64,000 nt of DNA from Roseburia sp. 831b (GCF_001940165.2 NZ_CP135162.1:2352001-2416000); one strand, 5' to 3'. Positions 53,356-63,420 are shown, numbered from the stretch's first letter. Program-made: numbers and translations. Notes: a model not told the origin generated them from the sequence alone.

Positions 53356-53774
53356 ATTTTTCTTCCTTTCTTAAGAGTCTTACGATTGAAAAAAGGCTAC
53401 CACAACTTTCTTCGAACTTGTCTATTCTACTCTCTTTCCATGCAAAATGTAATTGACGTTTTCCACAAAGATGAAAAGGCAGCTCTTTCGAGCTGCCTTT
53501 TCGAGGAGTTTAGTTATGAAAATGTTAATCTATCTAAAGGAATTTGGCTTATGCAAATCGGTTATGGAGTACCGACTCACTTCCTTTTGATAAGAACAGT
53601 ATATCCAGAAAATATGTCCGAATTGTGAAGGAATTCGAAAACATTTCTAAAATTCATTCCTACAAATTTTAGATTTTATTTATAATTAATTTGCACATTG
53701 TTTATAAGTACGGCAAATAAATACAAAAATCGCAAAAATATTACAAAACCCTTGTTTTTACGGCATTTGTGGTA
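53356..53774. other. Intergenic stretch between the antiporter and murI
   Basis: 419 AT-rich bases. An 80-residue plus-strand frame (53386-53628) has no ribosome site and crosses a terminator hairpin, so it is not called. Nothing else is seen except the terminator at 53472-53502. Confidence 0.5.
53472..53502. terminator. Bidirectional terminator
   Basis: GAAAAGGCAGCTC-TTTC-GAGCTGCCTTTTC, perfect 13-base stem with T-runs on both strands; probably ends murI transcripts. Confidence 0.8.
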
Positions 53775-54554
53775 TCAAAAAGTATGCCAGAGCAGTTGTT
53801 TTGCCAGGGCTGTTTTCTGTTCGGTTCCTTCTGTGTTTTCAAAAATTACGGTTCCTTTTTGTGGTGTTGTGTTTAGCAGATTTTTTTCTTTGAGCCTGCG
53901 GTAAGTTTCGTGGGCCGTTCCCTCTCCACCGTCAAAAAGTGTGACCGAATCCCCTAACATTTTCTGAATCACATTTTTTACAAGCGGATAATGTGTACAG
54001 CCTAACACGGCGGAATCTATTTTTTTATCTGCAAACGGGGCAAACAATTCCTTAAAATATGCTTCGAGTGCCTCCCCTTCTAGCTCTCCTCGCTCCACGA
54101 ACTCCACCAGTCCCGGACATGGAAGAGAAATAATCTCAGCCTCATTTTCATATCGTTTCATCAGTGCATGAAATTTTTCTTCCCGGAGTGTCATCGGCGT
54201 AGCCATCACAAGAACATTAGGATGCTCTTTCTGTAACACTGCTGGCTTTAGTGCCGGCTCAATCCCGATAATCGGCATATCCTTATGATGCTCCCTTAGT
54301 ATCTGGATTGCAGCACTGGTTGCGGTATTGCATGCAACTACAATTGCTTTTGCACCTTTTCCAATCAAATATTCAATATTGTTACAGGTTAATTTCTGAA
54401 CCTCCTGCAGACTCTTCGTTCCATACGGTGCATGTTTCGAATCCCCTAAATATAAATAGTTTTCGTTTGGTAAAAAAGCTACCAGCTCCCTTAAAACACT
54501 GATTCCACCCAAACCGGAGTCAAACACTCCAATCGGCTGCTGCATTTGTTCCAT
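53775..54554 (-). CDS. murI: Glutamate racemase
   Basis: 259-residue enzyme that makes D-glutamate for peptidoglycan. Both catalytic cysteines are visible: ACNTATSAA near residue 73 and LGCTHYPLV near 184; the start GVFDSGLGGISVL is the family signature. ATG at 54554 has a GGAG site. It follows sbcC by 43 bases and is probably the last gene of the sbcD-sbcC-murI transcript. Confidence 0.95.
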   Translation of the reverse strand: MEQMQQPIGVFDSGLGGISVLRELVAFLPNENYLYLGDSKHAPYGTKSLQEVQKLTCNNIEYLIGKGAKAIVVACNTATSAAIQILREHHKDMPIIGIEPALKPAVLQKEHPNVLVMATPMTLREEKFHALMKRYENEAEIISLPCPGLVEFVERGELEGEALEAYFKELFAPFADKKIDSAVLGCTHYPLVKNVIQKMLGDSVTLFDGGEGTAHETYRRLKEKNLLNTTPQKGTVIFENTEGTEQKTALAKQLLWHTF

Positions 54555-54597
54555 TTCTTACTCCATTCCTGCGCATATGCTGCACATTGCTCTTATG

Positions 54598-57459
54598 CTA
54601 AATTTCCCATTCTACACGGCTTCCTCTCTCTGTCCGCGTTACGATGAGTTTTTGATCAATCTGTTCTTTCAATTCGGTCACATGGGAAATGATTCCGACT
54701 AAGCGGCTGTCTCCAGCCAGCTCATTTAAAACCTCAATCGCCTGTTTTCTTGCCTGTGCATCCAACGAGCCAAATCCTTCGTCGATAAACATCATATCTA
54801 GCCGGATGGCTCCTGCATTGCGTCCTACAATATCGGAAAGTCCAAGCGCCATCGCAAGTGCGGCAAGAAAAGATTCCCCGCCCGACAATGTCTTGACATC
54901 ACGCTCACTGTCTGTAATCAGGCTGTATACAGACAAATCCAATCCCTCGTTTGCCTTTTTCCCGGAATTGGCACCTTCCTTTAATTTGAGCATAAACTGA
55001 TGATTGCTCATCGTCAACAGTCTTTTGTTCGCCTCCGCAATAATCTGTTTAAAATAACTCCTTTGAATGTAGGTCTCAAAATCTATTTTAGCAGACCCTG
55101 TCAACCTTCCATTTGCAGTCTTCGAAAGACTCTTAATCACACGGTCCTGTTCCTCAAGCTGTTTTGCCCGCTCTAAGTAACGGTTGGTGTGTTCTAATAT
55201 GCTTTGATTCTGCTCTAATGCCGCATGAATGGCAAGCTGCTCTTTTTCAAGCTCCTGGACCACCTTCTGCTCCGTGGAAATCTTGTTTTCCAGGCCAGTG
55301 ATTTCACATCTTTCCTGCCCCTGCGTCTTTTCTAATAAAATCTGTAACTGCCCCTCATTTTTCTGACATGCCTGTTCGTAATCCCGCAGCCAGTTTTCAA
55401 GGCTTTGCCGTTTCTCTTCACTGCAATAAGCTTCATGATAGGACGCTTCATCCAAAAATCCTTCCGCTTTTCTTTTTTCCTCATAGAGCAGCTTTTGCTT
55501 TCCGGACTCTTGTTCTAACAGATTTGCATTTTCCAGCTCCTGCTTTTGTCCGCCCTCTTGCAGATGCAGTTTTTCCAGAAAGCTTTCATAAAATTTTTTC
55601 GTCTGTTCCAGCGAAGCAGTTTCTTTTGCCAGCACGTCCTTTAATCGCTGCCATTCCATTTTTGCCTGCGCTCCACTCTCAAACGCAATTCCCTCTCTTT
55701 TTTGTTTGATTTGTGTGCGCAATACCAACAATTTCTGGTAGGATTCCTGGAGACCTTCTTTGGTCACACGACCCTCCCGCTCTCTTGTTTCACCGGTATC
55801 CTTCGAAAACCGGTCTAAGTAAGCGTCCTCCTCCATGCCGGACTCTTCCTGGAAATGTTCCCTCTCATATCGAATCTGCAACTCCAGTTCGGAACACTCC
55901 TTCTTTTTCTGCTCTAACTGCTGGTAAAGGGCATCCGTCCGCTCCTCCGCCTGATTGCGGAATTCCTTTTTCTCCTTTACCTCTGCCTCTGTCACCGCCT
56001 GCGCGGAAAGCGTTGCCGGGGATGGATGACTGGTGGAGCCACAGACCGGGCAAGGTTGATTTTCCTCTAATTTTTCTGCCAGAATTCCAGCCTGCTCCTG
56101 CAAAAAAATCTGATAGGCATCCTCGTAGTCTTTGGCAGCCTGTTTTGCCAGCCCTGCTGCCACCACCCATTCTTCTTTTTTCTTTTCCTGCTCCGCAAGG
56201 TTCTTTTCCAGCTTCCCAACAAGAAGAAGATTTTGTTTTGCCCAACTACATATGTCGTTGATATAACTTTTCCGATCGGCATCATAGGATTGCTTTACCT
56301 GTTTTTCCTGCTGCAACAATTGTTCCAGTTCTTCATAAACAGGAAACGTCTCCTCTATCGCATGCATTTTTTTGGTAAGTTCTTCCTCTCGCTCTCCAAA
56401 GCGCTTTGTCTCTGCCTGTAATTTCTCTGCCCAAGCCCGTTCCTCTTTCCTTGCACGCTCTAAATCTGTCTCCAGCTCTTTTAATCTTTTCCTGGATTCC
56501 AAAAGGCGCCTCGCTGCTCCTAAGTGTTTTTCTTCCTCCACAAATACCCTTGCAGCCCCGTCTGCCTTTCTTTTTTGCTCTGTCACCCTTTGCTGCTCGT
56601 CTTTTTGCTGTTCCAGAAATTGTTTCTCTTGTTGCAGCTTTTCCAACGAATCAAACAACTTTTGTTTTTCCTGTTCCTTCGCAAACTCCTCTTTCCAGGA
56701 ATCGAGCTGTTTCTGGCGCTCACCGCGCTCTTTTTTCATATCCTTTTCTTTTTCCTTTAACGTGGATACCAGTTCGTCTAACGGAAGTTCCTCGGTTCCT
56801 TCTATCCTTACAATATGAGCCTGTTCCTGCGCATACGCACGTTCATTTTCCGAGATTTTCTCGTCCATCTCAGAGGATGACCGGCGGAGTGACTCCTGAA
56901 TCTTCCAATAGAAATCCGTCTTAAACAGCTTGGTAAAAATTGCTTTTCGCTCATCCGACTTTGTATACAATAACTTCAGAAAATCTCCCTGGGCAATCAT
57001 GACAATCTGCGTAAACTGATCCGCACTAAGCCCTATGATTTCCTCTATTTTGGCGTCTGTCGCCGCCTTTTTTTCCGGGAAAACCAGCCCGTCCGGCATC
57101 GTAAGCTCTACGGTAGGTGCCACGCGCTGCTCCTTTTCCTTGCCGTTTTTTAGCTGTTTTAAAATCCGGTATTCGGGATTCCTTTTGATGCGGTAAACAG
57201 TATTCCCATACGCAAATGAAAAATCAACGTAAGTCACTGCCTCCGGGCTTGCATACTGGCTTCTCATCATGTTTCCGTTGCGCTCTCCACCGCTGGTCTG
57301 GTCGTAAAGCGCATAGGTGATTGCATCAAAAATCGTTGTTTTTCCCGCTCCGGTATCCCCTGTAATCAGGAAAATCCCGTGATCCTGCTTTGTAAAATCA
57401 ATTGTAGTTACATCCGCGTAAGAACCAAACGCCGACATCGTCAGTTGTAACGGTTTCAC
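54598..57459 (-). CDS. sbcC: Exonuclease SbcC
   Basis: 953-residue SMC-like ATPase of the SbcCD (Mre11-Rad50-like) complex, which opens hairpins and processes DNA ends. Walker A GDTGAGKTTIFDAITYAL near residue 33, two long coiled coils around a zinc hook (CPVC near 460), and C-terminal signature LSGGESFLAALAMAL with Walker B MMFIDEGFGSLD. The GTG start overlaps the sbcD stop by four bases, showing coupling. Confidence 0.94.
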   Translation of the reverse strand: MKPLQLTMSAFGSYADVTTIDFTKQDHGIFLITGDTGAGKTTIFDAITYALYDQTSGGERNGNMMRSQYASPEAVTYVDFSFAYGNTVYRIKRNPEYRILKQLKNGKEKEQRVAPTVELTMPDGLVFPEKKAATDAKIEEIIGLSADQFTQIVMIAQGDFLKLLYTKSDERKAIFTKLFKTDFYWKIQESLRRSSSEMDEKISENERAYAQEQAHIVRIEGTEELPLDELVSTLKEKEKDMKKERGERQKQLDSWKEEFAKEQEKQKLFDSLEKLQQEKQFLEQQKDEQQRVTEQKRKADGAARVFVEEEKHLGAARRLLESRKRLKELETDLERARKEERAWAEKLQAETKRFGEREEELTKKMHAIEETFPVYEELEQLLQQEKQVKQSYDADRKSYINDICSWAKQNLLLVGKLEKNLAEQEKKKEEWVVAAGLAKQAAKDYEDAYQIFLQEQAGILAEKLEENQPCPVCGSTSHPSPATLSAQAVTEAEVKEKKEFRNQAEERTDALYQQLEQKKKECSELELQIRYEREHFQEESGMEEDAYLDRFSKDTGETREREGRVTKEGLQESYQKLLVLRTQIKQKREGIAFESGAQAKMEWQRLKDVLAKETASLEQTKKFYESFLEKLHLQEGGQKQELENANLLEQESGKQKLLYEEKRKAEGFLDEASYHEAYCSEEKRQSLENWLRDYEQACQKNEGQLQILLEKTQGQERCEITGLENKISTEQKVVQELEKEQLAIHAALEQNQSILEHTNRYLERAKQLEEQDRVIKSLSKTANGRLTGSAKIDFETYIQRSYFKQIIAEANKRLLTMSNHQFMLKLKEGANSGKKANEGLDLSVYSLITDSERDVKTLSGGESFLAALAMALGLSDIVGRNAGAIRLDMMFIDEGFGSLDAQARKQAIEVLNELAGDSRLVGIISHVTELKEQIDQKLIVTRTERGSRVEWEI

Positions 57460-58619
57460 TCCTCCTCACCTCCTATCTGCTTTTGAATCACTTCTCTTAA
57501 AAAAGCATCTTCTTCCTCACTTAACTCCCGGTGGTTCATCTCCTTGAAAAAGCTGCAAAATGCCTCATAAGGGTCAACATGTTCGACCTTCCCCGTCGTA
57601 AAGTTCAAAAGATTTCTCGTCCTTGCATTGTCTATTTTTATCTCTAAAATCCGTTCAAACACTGTTTCCAGCTGCTCTTTCGGACGGTTTGACTCCACCT
57701 CATCTGTGAGCGTGACGCTGACAAAATCTTTGGCATACTCTTTTTTTTCTAGGATATCTTCCAGTTTTCCCGTCAGTTTCCGCACTGCATGGCGCGGCTT
57801 AAGCGGATGAGAAGTCACAACCGCAGGCGTACCTTTTTCGCCTAATTCCACGACTGTAATCGCTTTTTCATCCGATGCTTCGCTCACGGAGTAAGGAAGC
57901 GGCGTGCCGCTGTAACGAAACCGTTCCTCGCCAATCTTTTGTGCGCGGTGAATGTGTCCGAGTGCTGCATAATCAAACGATGCAAGACAGCTTACATCCA
58001 CATTTTCGATCCCGCCTACAATATGCATCTCCGAATCGCTGATCAAAGGCTCCGACGCCCCTGCGGTATAAAACTGGTGGCTTATAATTACATTTCTTCT
58101 TGCTGCATCAATCTCTTCCCGCGACAGCACCGCCTTTACGGCACCGTCGTAGCTTGTGATTTCTTCCTCCACCAGTTTTCGGACATAGCCCGGTTTAACA
58201 AACGGCAACAGATAGAAATCGACCGGTCCATAAGCATCCTCTAGTGTTACCTTTTTCACTTTCTCTTCCGGTGTAACCGGCGGCATTCCTGCAATGTATA
58301 CATCATTTTTTGCCAGGATACTGCTTGCGAAATCAATTCTTCTGGCACTGTCATGATTCCCCGCAATCATCATCACGGGTATCGCCGGCTCTATTTCGGA
58401 CAGGCTTGTTAAAAAGTTGTCAAACACGGACACTGCTTCTGCCGATGGCACTGCCACGTCGTAAATATCGCCGGCAAGAAGAATCGCATCCGGATGCTCT
58501 TTTTTTGCATAATCGACAATCTGTTGTAAAATAAAACGCTGTTCTTCACATAAATTATAGTGATGTAACTGTTTTCCAATATGAAGATCCGACAAATGAA
58601 AAAATTTCATAGTTTCCAC
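57456..58619 (-). CDS. sbcD: Exonuclease SbcD
   Basis: 387-residue Mre11-type nuclease: SDLHIGKQLHHY at the N-terminus, LAGDIYD near 48, IAGNHDSARR near 85 and the late GHIHRAQ are the metallophosphoesterase motifs. The start is taken as GTG at 58619 (AAGGG four bases upstream); an ATG three codons later at 58610 is possible. First gene of the sbcD-sbcC-murI unit and divergent from the YvyF-like gene. The nuclease cleaves hairpins, relevant to the long palindromes in this window. Confidence 0.94.
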   Translation of the reverse strand: METMKFFHLSDLHIGKQLHHYNLCEEQRFILQQIVDYAKKEHPDAILLAGDIYDVAVPSAEAVSVFDNFLTSLSEIEPAIPVMMIAGNHDSARRIDFASSILAKNDVYIAGMPPVTPEEKVKKVTLEDAYGPVDFYLLPFVKPGYVRKLVEEEITSYDGAVKAVLSREEIDAARRNVIISHQFYTAGASEPLISDSEMHIVGGIENVDVSCLASFDYAALGHIHRAQKIGEERFRYSGTPLPYSVSEASDEKAITVVELGEKGTPAVVTSHPLKPRHAVRKLTGKLEDILEKKEYAKDFVSVTLTDEVESNRPKEQLETVFERILEIKIDNARTRNLLNFTTGKVEHVDPYEAFCSFFKEMNHRELSEEEDAFLREVIQKQIGGEEE

Positions 58620-58753
58620 GATTCCCTTCTATTTTCATATATTTTGCACTTGTTTTCAGATAAATTATAGTTTCCATTCTTTTTCTGGTGTAATATAATA
58701 AATAGCTATCATTTGACATACACCAACACGTTGAAACGAGAATGGAGATTTTT

Positions 58754-59179
58754 ATGACCGATGACACTTTATTTAAAAATTATAAATTCTGTGCGCAATG
58801 CCGAAAGCCGCTTTCCCTCTCATACCCGGATGATATCTGTCCGGATTGCAAGGAACGCCAGCTTTTCAATGAGGTAAAAGAATATATCCGTTCCAATGTT
58901 GCGAATGAATATCAGGTCTGCGAACATTTTCACATTCCTCACCACAAAGTGCGCGAATGGATTCGAGAAGGACGAATTGAATATGTAAAAAAGGGCGATC
59001 AGGTTGTGATGATTTCTCTCCACTGCAAAAACTGCGGTGCTCCTATCACCTTTGGTTCTCTTTGCTCAAAATGCCTGAAAATGCAAAATACGCAAAGAGG
59101 TCATGCCTATGCCGCACCCTCCAAAGAAAACGACGTCCGCATGCACTTTTTGGATTCTGAAAAACCGGATCTGCCATAA
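58754..59179 (+). CDS. YvyF-like zinc-ribbon protein
   Basis: 141 residues with an N-terminal zinc ribbon (CAQC and CPDC), a helix-turn-helix-like middle (VCEHFHIPHHKVREWIREGR, MerR-like) and a second ribbon (CKNC and CSKC near 100-115). The layout resembles the flagellar-operon protein YvyF/TIGR03826, but no flagellar genes are here, so it is described by domain. GGAG supports ATG at 58754. Monocistronic, ended by a bidirectional terminator. Confidence 0.7.
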   Translation: MTDDTLFKNYKFCAQCRKPLSLSYPDDICPDCKERQLFNEVKEYIRSNVANEYQVCEHFHIPHHKVREWIREGRIEYVKKGDQVVMISLHCKNCGAPITFGSLCSKCLKMQNTQRGHAYAAPSKENDVRMHFLDSEKPDLP

Positions 59180-59221
59180 ATTTTTCAAAAAATCAGGTAT
59201 ACAGCATTTCGAAAAAGTAAA

Positions 59222-59271
59222 AAAGGTCTGCCACATTACGATATTCCTCGTTTGTGACAGACCTTCTTTTT
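59222..59271. terminator. Bidirectional terminator between the YvyF-like gene and sufB
   Basis: AAAGGTCTG / CAGACCTT outer stem with CACA/TGTG inside; T-run on the plus strand. The minus-strand side would lie just after the sufB stop. Confidence 0.75.
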
Positions 59272-60187
59272 ATTTCAAAAATCCATTGATAATCTGTTCT
59301 TCTGCTTCTTTCTCTGTCAATCCAAGTGTCATTAACTTAATTAACTGTTCGCCGGCAATTTTTCCAATTGCGGCTTCATGAATCAGGCTTGCATCGATAT
59401 TATTGGCGGTAAGCTGTGGGCTTGCAGTCACACATGCCTTGTCCATAATGATGGCGTCACATTCACTATGACCTGCACACTCTGCATTTCCGTTCATGAC
59501 GGAGAAGAATTCCTGCTTGGATTCCTCTTTTGCAACAGAACGGGAAACCAGATTACAACTGCAGCCTTTTCCATTCATATCAACGGTAAAGTCTGTTTTG
59601 GCATACTGTTTGCCGTGTGTCATGATATTCTCATGAATCTCTAAGGTTGCGCCGTCTGCAAGGTCACCCTTTGTCACACGGACGGTGGAATCGATTCCCT
59701 TAATCTGTGTGGTCTCCATCTCCATGTATGCACCCTCTTTTAAATGAACGATAGTCTGAGGATTCATCACATTCTTTCCATTTCCATCACCCTCACCATA
59801 GTGTCTTTCTATATAGCGGACTTTTGCATTCTTCTCTAAGTAAAAGGTATGAATTCCTTCGTGTTTGGAAGTATCCACACCACAGTTATGAATTCCACAA
59901 CCGGCTACGATGGTAACGTCCGCACCCTCGCCGATGTAGAAATCATTGTATACACACTCCTGTAAACCACTCTGGCTTAACACAACTGGGATATGAACGC
60001 TCTCGTTTACAGTTCCCGGTTTGATGATGATGTCAATTCCATCTTTGTCTGTCTTTGAAACAATATCAATATTGGCAGTTGTGTTGCGGCCTTCCTTTTT
60101 CCCATTTGCACGGATGTTGTAAGCACCCTCTGGGATTTCATGCAGTCCTGCAACCTGCTCTAATAAATTCTTTTCTATAATATCCAT
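59270..60187 (-). CDS. sufB: SufB/SufD family iron-sulfur assembly scaffold
   Basis: 305-residue SufBD-type beta-helix protein, shorter than classical SufB (about 470), lacking most of the N-terminal region. The conserved core is present: GCGIHNCG, HGKQYAKTDFTVD, and the C-terminal HEAAIGKIAGEQL with the Glu near 285. With SufC as the only partner this is the minimal SufCB (SMS-like) type, where one SufB homodimer replaces SufB-SufD. It follows sufC by 85 bases on the same strand. Confidence 0.88.
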   Translation of the reverse strand: MDIIEKNLLEQVAGLHEIPEGAYNIRANGKKEGRNTTANIDIVSKTDKDGIDIIIKPGTVNESVHIPVVLSQSGLQECVYNDFYIGEGADVTIVAGCGIHNCGVDTSKHEGIHTFYLEKNAKVRYIERHYGEGDGNGKNVMNPQTIVHLKEGAYMEMETTQIKGIDSTVRVTKGDLADGATLEIHENIMTHGKQYAKTDFTVDMNGKGCSCNLVSRSVAKEESKQEFFSVMNGNAECAGHSECDAIIMDKACVTASPQLTANNIDASLIHEAAIGKIAGEQLIKLMTLGLTEKEAEEQIINGFLK

Positions 60188-60272
60188 ATCTTAACCATGC
60201 CTTTCTTACGAACTATCGGAAATACACTTTGTGCACTCCTAAGGGTTATTGCGATATACGCACAAATACAGT

Positions 60273-61004
60273 CTAACGGCCTTCTATCTTATCCGTCAGT
60301 GTCTTGCAGGTCTCTGCTGTATGAAGAAGCTGTGGAAGTACCTCTTCCTTACTTCCTGCCGTCTGAATCTGTCCATCTGCAATCACCACAATCTTGTCCG
60401 CAATATCAAGAATCTTCTCCTGATGAGAAATGATTAAAATGGTTCCCTGAATCTCATCGCGCATCTTCTCGAATACCTTAATCAGGCTGTTAAAGCTCCA
60501 CAAATCAATGCCTGCTTCTGGCTCATCAAAAATAGAAAGCTGTGTTCCTCTTGCCAAAATCATGGCAATCTCGATTCGTTTCAGCTCTCCACCGGAAAGA
60601 CTTGCGTTAATCTCACGGTCGATATACTCTCTTGCACACAAGCCAACCTCGGAAAGAATGTCGCAGATATCGCCAACACTCATCTCTTTTCCTGCTGCAA
60701 GTGTTACCAAATCCTTTACGGTAAGTCCTTTAAAATGAACCGGCTGCTGAAATGCAAAACTGATTCCTTTTCTGGCACGTTCTGTGATATCCAGCCCTGT
60801 AATGTCTTCCCCATTGAACAGAATCTGTCCGCTTGTCGGCTTGATAATTCCGGCAATCATCTTGGCAAGTGTTGACTTTCCACCGCCGTTTGGTCCCGTA
60901 ATTGCCACAAAATGATCTTCTATTGTCAAATTAATATTTTTTAAAATCTCTTTATTGTCACGATTATCATCAACTTCATATGTGATGTTTCTTAATTCTA
61001 ACAT
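60273..61004 (-). CDS. sufC: Fe-S assembly ATPase SufC
   Basis: 243-residue ABC ATPase: Walker A GPNGGGKSTLAKMI near 37, signature LSGGELKR near 140 and Walker B LSIFDEPEAGIDLW near 163. SufC drives conformational change of the SufB scaffold during cluster assembly. ATG at 61004 follows GGAGGG; the earlier in-frame start at 61052 is not used. First gene of the pair, with a promoter at 61061-61089. No cysteine desulfurase or sufU is seen next to it. Confidence 0.93.
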   Translation of the reverse strand: MLELRNITYEVDDNRDNKEILKNINLTIEDHFVAITGPNGGGKSTLAKMIAGIIKPTSGQILFNGEDITGLDITERARKGISFAFQQPVHFKGLTVKDLVTLAAGKEMSVGDICDILSEVGLCAREYIDREINASLSGGELKRIEIAMILARGTQLSIFDEPEAGIDLWSFNSLIKVFEKMRDEIQGTILIISHQEKILDIADKIVVIADGQIQTAGSKEEVLPQLLHTAETCKTLTDKIEGR

Positions 61005-61060
61005 GAATCCCTCCACAAACTTGATACTTACGGAGAATCCGCAGTTTCTCACGTTATTAT

Positions 61061-61089
61061 ATTATACTATCAATCAAATGGAGATACAA
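61061..61089 (-). promoter_or_regulatory. Promoter of sufC-sufB
   Basis: TTGTAT-N17-TATAAT on the minus strand, about 55 bases upstream of the sufC ATG. Confidence 0.7.
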
Positions 61090-61194
61090 GGAAAATATTT
61101 CTAGAAAAATTCAGAGTTCTGTCGACTTTTTTGCTTGTTTATGCTAGACTTTTTTTAGAATATTTTTGCTTCAGAATACACATTGGAGTTTATC

Positions 61195-62910
61195 ATGGCG
61201 AAAACAAACTTTTCCATAAAATCATTTTTTATTATTCTTGCAGGGTTTACCATTGCTCTGGGTCTGACCTTCCTGCTCTTTTCTTTTTTTCAGCAAGGAG
61301 GGCTTGCAGACGACAGCGTAACCTTAAACGATCACTGGAATCTTTCCATTAACGATACACACTATTCTGACGTTTCTTTATCGGACACTCTTTTCCCGGA
61401 AACCAATAAGGGAGACTATATCACTCTTTCCTGCACCCTTCCAGACACCGGACTTTCCCATGCACAGCTGATTCTTTTTTCCTGCCATTCTACCCTGAAT
61501 GTCTCCATCAACGGCACTTCCGTTTACCGTTTTGGCGAGGAGCGGGCTGCCAAGAATAAAATGATTGGATACGGGAACCACTATCTGGAGCTTCCCATCT
61601 CTTATGCCGGGAAAACACTTTCCATCCAGATGAAAGTCACAGAAAATCACTCTTTTACCAGTGTGACTGCCCCGATTATCGCAGATGGATACCGCAGTCA
61701 GGAACTGTTTATGAGCAAGCATATTATGCCATTCTTTATTAGTGTTTTCTTGATTATATTTGGCATTGCGTTTCTCTTTTTATCTGTTATCATGTATAGC
61801 CTTTCGGGAAAATTCTTCCCGTTGGTGCAGCTTTCTTTGATTTCAATCTGCGTTGGAATGTGGACCTTCTGCAACTATCACCTGATGCAGCTTTTCACGC
61901 CGGATTTAGCGCTGTGCGCATATTTGGAATATACCAGCCTTTACGTTGCGCCGATTCCGGTTATGCTTTATTTTTACAACTATATCAAATCCTCGAAAAA
62001 GAAAATTTTTCCACATTTGTATCAGCTTTATCTGGTCGTATATACGGTCTTTCTGGCAGTCTGCTTTACCTGCCATACCATCGGTGTTGCACATTTTCCT
62101 GTATTTTTGCGCATCTTTCACGTGCTGGCCGTCATTATGCTTTTACTGATTATGTTAACCCCATTTTTCGGTTTCCAGACAAAGACCGTCGAATCGAGAC
62201 TCTTAATCTGTGGTCTTTTGATTTTTGCACTGTTTGCTTCACTTGATTTAATCCGGTTTAATCTGGAAAAGTACACACATTATTTTCTTCGTGAAAGCTT
62301 TAACGGATTTCTTGCAATCGGTGCTGTGATTTTTATTCTGTTCCTGTTGGTCTCCTTCGCAGTCCAGCTGACCCAGAATGTCTATTCACAGGCAAAACAG
62401 GATCTTTTGGAGCATCAGGCAAACACGGACTCCATGACGGGACTTGCCAACCGCCGGTTCTGTCAAAAAGAAATGGAACAGTTCAAATCATTTCCGAAAA
62501 ACCAGGTCTTTGGCATCCTTACCTTTGATCTTAACAACTTAAAACAGACCAACGATTCCCTTGGACATGAATACGGGGATAAACTGATTATTACCTTTGC
62601 AAATCTTCTGGCACAGACTTTTTCGGATTACGGAACCGTAGGGCGCACGGGCGGCGATGAATTTGTTGTACTTCTTCCAGATGTCAAAAAAAATGACGTG
62701 GACGCCCTGGTAAACACACTTTTTGCTAAAATTGCAGATACCAATCGCACCCTGCACGAGTTTACCATCAGTACTTCCTTTGGCTACGCTGAAAGTTCTG
62801 AGACTACCGACATTCTTGAGTTGTATAAACTTGCAGACAGCCGCATGTACGACTACAAACGTCGTTATAAAGGAAAATCCCTGGAACCAGAACTGTTCCC
62901 AGGGATCTAA
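61195..62910 (+). CDS. Membrane-bound diguanylate cyclase (7TMR-DISM-like, GGDEF)
   Basis: 571 residues. N-terminal signal anchor (about 8-30), an extracellular beta-sandwich region (about 40-170), seven predicted membrane segments (about 178-395) and a C-terminal GGDEF domain (about 410-565) with DSMTGLANRRF and an intact active site TGGDEFVVLLP. The layout matches 7TM receptors with extracellular sensor that drive cyclic-di-GMP synthesis. A RxxD product-inhibition site is not obvious. ATG at 61195 with GGAG six bases upstream. Signal unknown. The stop codon lies inside a terminator hairpin shared with the next gene. Confidence 0.88.
   Translation: MAKTNFSIKSFFIILAGFTIALGLTFLLFSFFQQGGLADDSVTLNDHWNLSINDTHYSDVSLSDTLFPETNKGDYITLSCTLPDTGLSHAQLILFSCHSTLNVSINGTSVYRFGEERAAKNKMIGYGNHYLELPISYAGKTLSIQMKVTENHSFTSVTAPIIADGYRSQELFMSKHIMPFFISVFLIIFGIAFLFLSVIMYSLSGKFFPLVQLSLISICVGMWTFCNYHLMQLFTPDLALCAYLEYTSLYVAPIPVMLYFYNYIKSSKKKIFPHLYQLYLVVYTVFLAVCFTCHTIGVAHFPVFLRIFHVLAVIMLLLIMLTPFFGFQTKTVESRLLICGLLIFALFASLDLIRFNLEKYTHYFLRESFNGFLAIGAVIFILFLLVSFAVQLTQNVYSQAKQDLLEHQANTDSMTGLANRRFCQKEMEQFKSFPKNQVFGILTFDLNNLKQTNDSLGHEYGDKLIITFANLLAQTFSDYGTVGRTGGDEFVVLLPDVKKNDVDALVNTLFAKIADTNRTLHEFTISTSFGYAESSETTDILELYKLADSRMYDYKRRYKGKSLEPELFPGI
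62873..62909 (-). terminator. Terminator for the DUF6106 gene, inside the GGDEF 3' end
   Basis: ATCCCTGGGAACAG / CTGGTTCCAGGGAT with TTTT on the minus strand; it lies inside the last codons of the convergent GGDEF gene. Confidence 0.65.
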
Positions 62911-62925
62911 TCTTTCGCTTTGAAG

Positions 62926-63420
62926 TTATTTGACAACGGAACGTGGATATTTCACCATGATAGCATCTAACATCTCTTCGTCCGGTTCAAACTCGTACAT
63001 TTTTACGGTCTCTCCGTCACGCCATACCACTTCATACACCTTGGCATCTGCTCTTCCGGATGCCACATTCTTTCTGGTGATGGTGCGGTCATTCTCATAC
63101 TTGTACATGCTGCGGTCACCTTTTGGTGCAATCGCAAGCACATTGTCCATATCCATGTAGGCAACTTTCTTTCTTTTTCTTTTTGCCTTAATCATTGCAA
63201 TCTTCAAATCACCTTCATAGTAGGTATATTCATATTCTACATCAGACTGAAACGCCTGCCAGTACCAGACTACTCCAAACACAATCAACGGTACCAGAAA
63301 TACAAATGGATTGACCAGACACAGTACAAATGATAAACAGGCTAACACAAGCCAGAGCCATGTCATGACTTTTTTACCAGTGCTTTTTAGCTTTGGCACA
63401 ACATTCAAAACTTCTCGCAT
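62926..63420 (-). CDS. DUF6106-like membrane protein
   Basis: 164 residues: two adjacent membrane segments (about 18-50: MTWLWLVLACLSFVLCLVN and FLVPLIVFGVVWYWQAF) followed by a soluble domain with YEYTYYEGDLKIAMIKAK, MDMDNVLAIAPKG and a final MYEFEPDEEMLDAIM. It resembles DUF6106 proteins of Lachnospiraceae; function unknown. AGGAG site upstream of the ATG. Converges with the GGDEF gene. Confidence 0.7.
   Translation of the reverse strand: MREVLNVVPKLKSTGKKVMTWLWLVLACLSFVLCLVNPFVFLVPLIVFGVVWYWQAFQSDVEYEYTYYEGDLKIAMIKAKRKRKKVAYMDMDNVLAIAPKGDRSMYKYENDRTITRKNVASGRADAKVYEVVWRDGETVKMYEFEPDEEMLDAIMVKYPRSVVK

Noticed and set aside
53386..53628. 80-residue plus-strand frame between the antiporter and murI
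   Set aside because: No ribosome site, no family likeness, and it runs through a perfect terminator hairpin.
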